Source: Bacteroidota bacterium
GTDB lineage: Bacteria > Bacteroidota > Bacteroidia > Flavobacteriales > Weeksellaceae
Reading direction: 5' to 3'
DNA length: 64,000 bases
Assembly (NCBI GenBank): GCA_023399595.1
Contig: JAEWOR010000008.1
Location: 92,862 to 156,861 of the forward strand
Below, in pieces: positions 60,761 to 64,000 of the stretch (within the stretch, counting starts at the first letter, position 1; every line of letters starts with the position of its first letter). The translations under genes were made by a program, and so were the position numbers. The notes beneath the pieces were generated by a model. It made no database searches, was not told the DNA's origin, and was given only the letters and a program-made list of their open reading frames with translations.

Positions 60761-62680
60761 CTAGTTTAGTTGAGTTCCTAAATATTCCCACTCTTGTAAA
60801 GCCAAATCGAGTTCTTCTTTACTAGTGTTATATTTTTCTAATTTTTCTTCAGAAGGATTTTCTGAAGTAAACTCCGCTTCAAATTTTTCTATAACAGCTT
60901 CTAATTCAGAGATTTTCTCTTCTATTTTTTTAAGTTTATTTTGAATTTGCTTTTGCTCTTTGGAGAGAATATTGGACGAAGAATTATTAACTGGAGCGGC
61001 TTCAACTTTAGTAGGTTTTGCTTCTTCATTATGAAGTTTTGCTTTTTCAGCAGAAATTTCGCGGATACTTTCTTTTTGACGATACTCTAAATATTCATTA
61101 ATATCACCCAAAAATTCTTTCATTTTACCATCACGGAATTCAAAAATCTTGTCGCAAAGTCCTTGTAAAAATTCTCTATCGTGAGAAATAACAATTAAAG
61201 TTCCTTCAAACTTTTGTAGAGCCAGTTTTATAATTTCTTTAGACTGAATATCCAAGTGGTTGGTAGGTTCGTCCATAATCAACGTATTGAAAGGGCGAAG
61301 CAATAATTTACATAAAGCCAAACGGTTTCTTTCCCCTCCAGAAAGAACTTTGGTTTTCTTTTGAACATCTTCACCTTGGAATAAGAAAGATCCTAATAAA
61401 TCTCTAACTCTTGGACGAGTTTCCTCTGTTGCTGAATCTTCTGCTTCTTGCAAAACGGTTTTATCGGGTGTTAAAACTTCCTCCTGATTTTGAGCAAAAT
61501 AACCAATATTTACATTGTGACCTAAGTTCCAGTTTCCAGAATAATCTTTAATATCTCCAGCTAAAATTTTTGCCAAAGTAGTTTTTCCTTGTCCATTTTG
61601 ACCAAGAAGTGCAATTCTATCTCCTCTTTGAACAAAGAAATCTACATCATTAAAAACTTGTTTCTTCCCGTAAGCTTTTCCTAAGTGTTCAGCCTCGAAA
61701 ATTACTTTTCCGGGAACAACAGACTGTACGAAACGGATATTAAATTTAGAAACGTCTTCATTATCCACCTCAATACGTTCTATTTTTTCTAATTTTTTAA
61801 TCAAAGATTGAGCAAAAGACGCTTTGGTAGCACTTGCACGGAATTTATTGATGTTGTCTTCCATCTGTTTAATTTCCGCATCCTGATTTTTCTTTGCCTG
61901 AATAAGTTTTTCTCGTCTTTCTTCACGCATCACCAAATATTTAGAATAATTGGCTTTATAATCGTCTACTTTCTTATTGTTAACATCAAAAGTTCTATTA
62001 CAAACGGCTGTCATAAATTGTTTATCGTGACTCACCAAAACAATTGAACCTGGATAATCTCTCAAAAAGTTTTCCAACCAAATAATAGATTCCATATCCA
62101 AGTGGTTGGTTGGCTCATCCAAAAGCATTAAATCATTTTTCTGCAAAAGAAGTTTTGCTAGCTCAATACGCATTCTCCAACCTCCAGAAAACTCATCGGT
62201 AATTTTTTGGAAATCATCGGCTTTAAAACCTAAACCAAACAAAACTTTCTCCATATCACCTTCCAAATTATAGGCGTCATGGTTCATAAGAAGATCGTTA
62301 AGCTCCGTCATTCGGTTGATAAGGTTGGTATAAGCATCGCTTTCGTAATCGGTACGAGTTGCCAACTGATGATTTACCTCATCCAATTCATTCTTCCATG
62401 CATTAATTTCTTCAAAAGCTTGCATCGTTTCATCCCAAACGGTACGTCCTTTTACAAAATCTAAATCTTGTTTTAGAAAACCAATACTAATATTTCCTTC
62501 GAAAACAACGTTACCTTCAAAAAAAGTAATTTCACTAGAAAGAATTTTAAGAAGGGTAGATTTTCCAGCTCCATTTTTACCAACAAGACCTATTTTATCA
62601 TCTTTTTTGATGGTAAAATTAACGTCTCTAAATAAATAATTTCCAGAATGATGTAATCCTAAACCTTGTACCGAAAGCAT
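60761..62680 (-). CDS. ABC-F ATPase, Uup/YheS type
   Basis: A 639-residue soluble protein with two intact cassettes: GKNGAGKST at 34-42, EFSGGWRMR and LMLLDEPTNHLD; then GQNGQGKTT, VLSGGERNR and LIMDEPTNHLD. The P-site tRNA interaction linker lies between (FRASATKASFAQSLIKKLEK). A coiled-coil C-terminal extension (about 555-639, KIEEKISELEAVIEKFEAEF) matches Uup/YheS relatives. It likely acts on ribosomes or DNA damage tolerance. Its own promoter lies at 62709. Confidence 0.92.
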   Translation of the reverse strand: MLSVQGLGLHHSGNYLFRDVNFTIKKDDKIGLVGKNGAGKSTLLKILSSEITFFEGNVVFEGNISIGFLKQDLDFVKGRTVWDETMQAFEEINAWKNELDEVNHQLATRTDYESDAYTNLINRMTELNDLLMNHDAYNLEGDMEKVLFGLGFKADDFQKITDEFSGGWRMRIELAKLLLQKNDLMLLDEPTNHLDMESIIWLENFLRDYPGSIVLVSHDKQFMTAVCNRTFDVNNKKVDDYKANYSKYLVMREERREKLIQAKKNQDAEIKQMEDNINKFRASATKASFAQSLIKKLEKIERIEVDNEDVSKFNIRFVQSVVPGKVIFEAEHLGKAYGKKQVFNDVDFFVQRGDRIALLGQNGQGKTTLAKILAGDIKDYSGNWNLGHNVNIGYFAQNQEEVLTPDKTVLQEAEDSATEETRPRVRDLLGSFLFQGEDVQKKTKVLSGGERNRLALCKLLLRPFNTLIMDEPTNHLDIQSKEIIKLALQKFEGTLIVISHDREFLQGLCDKIFEFRDGKMKEFLGDINEYLEYRQKESIREISAEKAKLHNEEAKPTKVEAAPVNNSSSNILSKEQKQIQNKLKKIEEKISELEAVIEKFEAEFTSENPSEEKLEKYNTSKEELDLALQEWEYLGTQLN

Positions 62681-62708
62681 AATATTGTATTAATGTTTTT
62701 TGAATCCG

Positions 62709-62716
62709 CAAAAATA
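62709..62716 (-). promoter_or_regulatory. -7 element of the Uup/YheS-type gene
   Basis: On the minus strand this reads TATTTTTG and ends 28 bases before the ATG at 62680. Confidence 0.5.
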
Positions 62717-62752
62717 CGGAAAAAGAAGAACAACATTAGGAATATTATAAAA

Positions 62753-62778
62753 TAAAAAAAGCTGACTTTTTAGCCAGC
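62753..62778 (-). terminator. Terminator-like hairpin before the ABC-F gene
   Basis: GCTGGCT pairs with AGTCAGC on the minus strand (one wobble), followed by seven T. It could end transcripts from the peptidase-like gene at 63071 or from something in the gap. Confidence 0.65.
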
Positions 62779-62784
62779 ATTTTT

Positions 62785-63070
62785 GAGAGAGAAAGTTTGT
62801 GTTTTTGAATCGAGATTTCAATGGTTATTAGTTTTCACAATATTTAAAAATTGATTTTAAAACCAACCCTTTAATACCATATTACCAACAGAATAAAATT
62901 CCAACTTTTTCGGTAAAAATCTACAAAAACAAGGTGGACAAATAGGTGGACAATGAAAACAAAATCATCAAAACTCTGATTTACAATCAGTTAAAACAAA
63001 CACATTGTTTATTTAGTACAATAAAAAAACCTACATAAATGCAAGTTTTTCATATGAATAATCATGTTTT
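62785..63070. other. Non-coding gap before the ABC-F gene
   Basis: The full gap 62681-63070 has no gene I can support; the longest ATG frames seen are under 20 codons. It holds a direct repeat of AGGTGGACAA (62932-62941 and 62944-62953, spaced by 2 bases) and a small hairpin CTGATT/AATCAG at 62976-62990. The rest is A/T-rich and featureless. Confidence 0.6.
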
Positions 63071-63685
63071 TTAATAATTTCTAACGGTAATATGATAGCA
63101 ACTTTGCTCCTTTTCTTTTATGTAGTAAATTCGGCCAGCTTTGCGATAATGTTCCAAAACCTTCTCTAAAGCTTTATCCATTTTATGATTTAACTTAAGA
63201 ACATTATTGAAACGAACATAAGAAATATCAAAAGAATTTCCATAATTGTGCGAGCTTATTCCTAATGAAGCATTAGGATTTACTCTTCTCAATCTGCACT
63301 GATCTTCTAAAGTTCTCGTAATGGAAGAAACCGTAAATGTATTTCCGTGATTGTCTTTACTAAACTTCGCACCAATTTTTTCAAGGGTTGTTTTTGCTTT
63401 CGAAACAAGGTAAGGTCTACTGTGGGTAAGGGTTTGCACTCTATATCCTTTGCCTTTAGTTTTCACCTTCACCAATTTTCCTTTATTATTAAGGTTTGTA
63501 ACAGACTTAGTATTTTTAAGCAACTTAATATTAAAGCTCCTAGAAGCATCAATATGGGCTTTGTATAAAGGGGTGGGCTGAACTTTCAACACTTCACTTA
63601 AATCATAACAGGGTAGTTTTGAATTTTGTGCTTGAGAAAAATGAAAACCTAAAATAAATAATAAAAGGGCAAATCTCTTTATCAT
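63071..63685 (-). CDS. Peptidase M15-like secreted protein (DUF5715-like)
   Basis: A 204-residue protein with a signal peptide (MIKRFALLLFILGFHFSQAQ). The conserved part is SSITRTLEDQCRLRR, then LGISSHNYGNSFDISYVRF, and CYHITVRNY at the end; SHxxGxxFD plus a final His recalls the zinc site of D-Ala-D-Ala carboxypeptidases (M15/VanY-like). It may cleave peptidoglycan cross-links in the periplasm. Assignment is by motif resemblance only. Confidence 0.72.
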   Translation of the reverse strand: MIKRFALLLFILGFHFSQAQNSKLPCYDLSEVLKVQPTPLYKAHIDASRSFNIKLLKNTKSVTNLNNKGKLVKVKTKGKGYRVQTLTHSRPYLVSKAKTTLEKIGAKFSKDNHGNTFTVSSITRTLEDQCRLRRVNPNASLGISSHNYGNSFDISYVRFNNVLKLNHKMDKALEKVLEHYRKAGRIYYIKEKEQSCYHITVRNY

Positions 63686-63905
63686 TAAATATCAATTTTA
63701 GTACAAACGAAATAGTAGGGATTAATATTTTATATACAATATTAATCGCAAAGTTAGAAAATTAATCCTTCTCAAAAATGTTCAACAATTACATAATAAC
63801 CAATAATTGAAGAATTTTTATAGAATAAAAAAGGATAATCTTAACTGATTTATTAAAAAATATTATATTTTTAAATGAATATCCGTAAGATTGCCTAATA
63901 ATTTG

Positions 63906-63913
63906 TATATTTG
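63906..63913 (+). promoter_or_regulatory. -7 element of the transposase gene
   Basis: TATATTTG fits TAnnTTTG and ends 20 bases before the ATG at 63934. Confidence 0.45.
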
Positions 63914-63933
63914 TGTAATTCAAATTATTACAG

Positions 63934-64000
63934 ATGAATATTTTCAGTTTTACGGCGAATTTTGGAACCGAAGAAGATTGTAGAAAACACTTTAAGCAGC
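63934..64000 (+). mobile_element. IS1595-family transposase, start only
   Basis: The last 67 bases begin a gene reading MNIFSFTANFGTEEDCRKHF and run off the window. FGTEEDCRKHFK is the opening of IS1595-family (ISXO2-like DDE) transposases, just before their zinc ribbon. The left inverted repeat should lie in 63686-63933 but I could not identify it without the right end. Confidence 0.75.

Overview
The window reads as a chromosomal segment from a member of the Flavobacteriia, most likely the Chryseobacterium group (Weeksellaceae). This is inferred from the very AT-rich sequence, the Bacteroidetes -7 promoter element TAnnTTTG 13-29 bases before many start codons, a type IX secretion sorting tail, a bacillithiol gene (bshA), and the many Bacteroidetes-type proteins (DUF2851, DUF3109, CarboxypepD_reg-like and TonB-receptor proteins). 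No rRNA or tRNA gene was found. Nearly all of it is vertical core genome; the only clear mobile element is the start of an IS1595-family transposase at the right edge. LAYOUT. 1-6.5 kb: the end of an unknown gene, ribA, a lipoprotein, then a run of GH3 hydrolase, bshA, DUF2851, PspC and GNAT genes. 6.5-16 kb: SIMPL protein, two tandem related secreted proteins, a large AddA-like helicase-nuclease, ferritin, a DUF4890 protein, a secreted repeat-rich protein and a T9SS-tailed protein. 16-19.6 kb: cysS and folE, divergent from a GNAT-like gene. 19.7-29.7 kb is the main regulated unit: a promoter with an overlapping dyad, a SAM-I (S-box) riboswitch, then metX, an ACT-homoserine dehydrogenase, a MetZ-type sulfhydrylase, the homocysteine half of MetH, a membrane fatty-acid desaturase, the cobalamin half of MetH, and metF. 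Together these convert aspartate semialdehyde-derived homoserine to methionine and supply the methyl group; the desaturase is the odd member. 29.7-37.7 kb: OsmC and a MoxR-DUF58-DUF4350-DUF4129 envelope operon with a SpoIIM protein and a divergent RDD protein. 37.7-38.6 kb is decaying DNA: a metallophosphoesterase broken by several frameshifts and a stop, joined to the tail of a lost glycosyltransferase. 38.7-47.6 kb: YebC, an OmpA/TSP3 porin-like protein, SmpB, a YbiT-type ABC-F protein with an eroded second P-loop, an M48 protease remnant, recJ-nadD-DUF3817 and pdhB. 47.6-57.1 kb: DUF2147, an LTA-synthase-like sulfatase, pssA, a DnaQ-like exonuclease, an FAH-family enzyme, a universal stress protein, small membrane proteins, DUF3109, a LolA-like protein and trigger factor. 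57.2-60.7 kb is a likely metal (zinc?) uptake locus: His/Cys-rich peptide, ZnuD-like TonB receptor, His-rich lipoprotein. 60.8-64 kb: a Uup/YheS-type ABC-F protein, a 390-base gap, a peptidase M15-like protein, and the IS1595 start. Intrinsic terminators are abundant and well formed. Two very long perfect palindromes near metF lack a U-tract and are unexplained.
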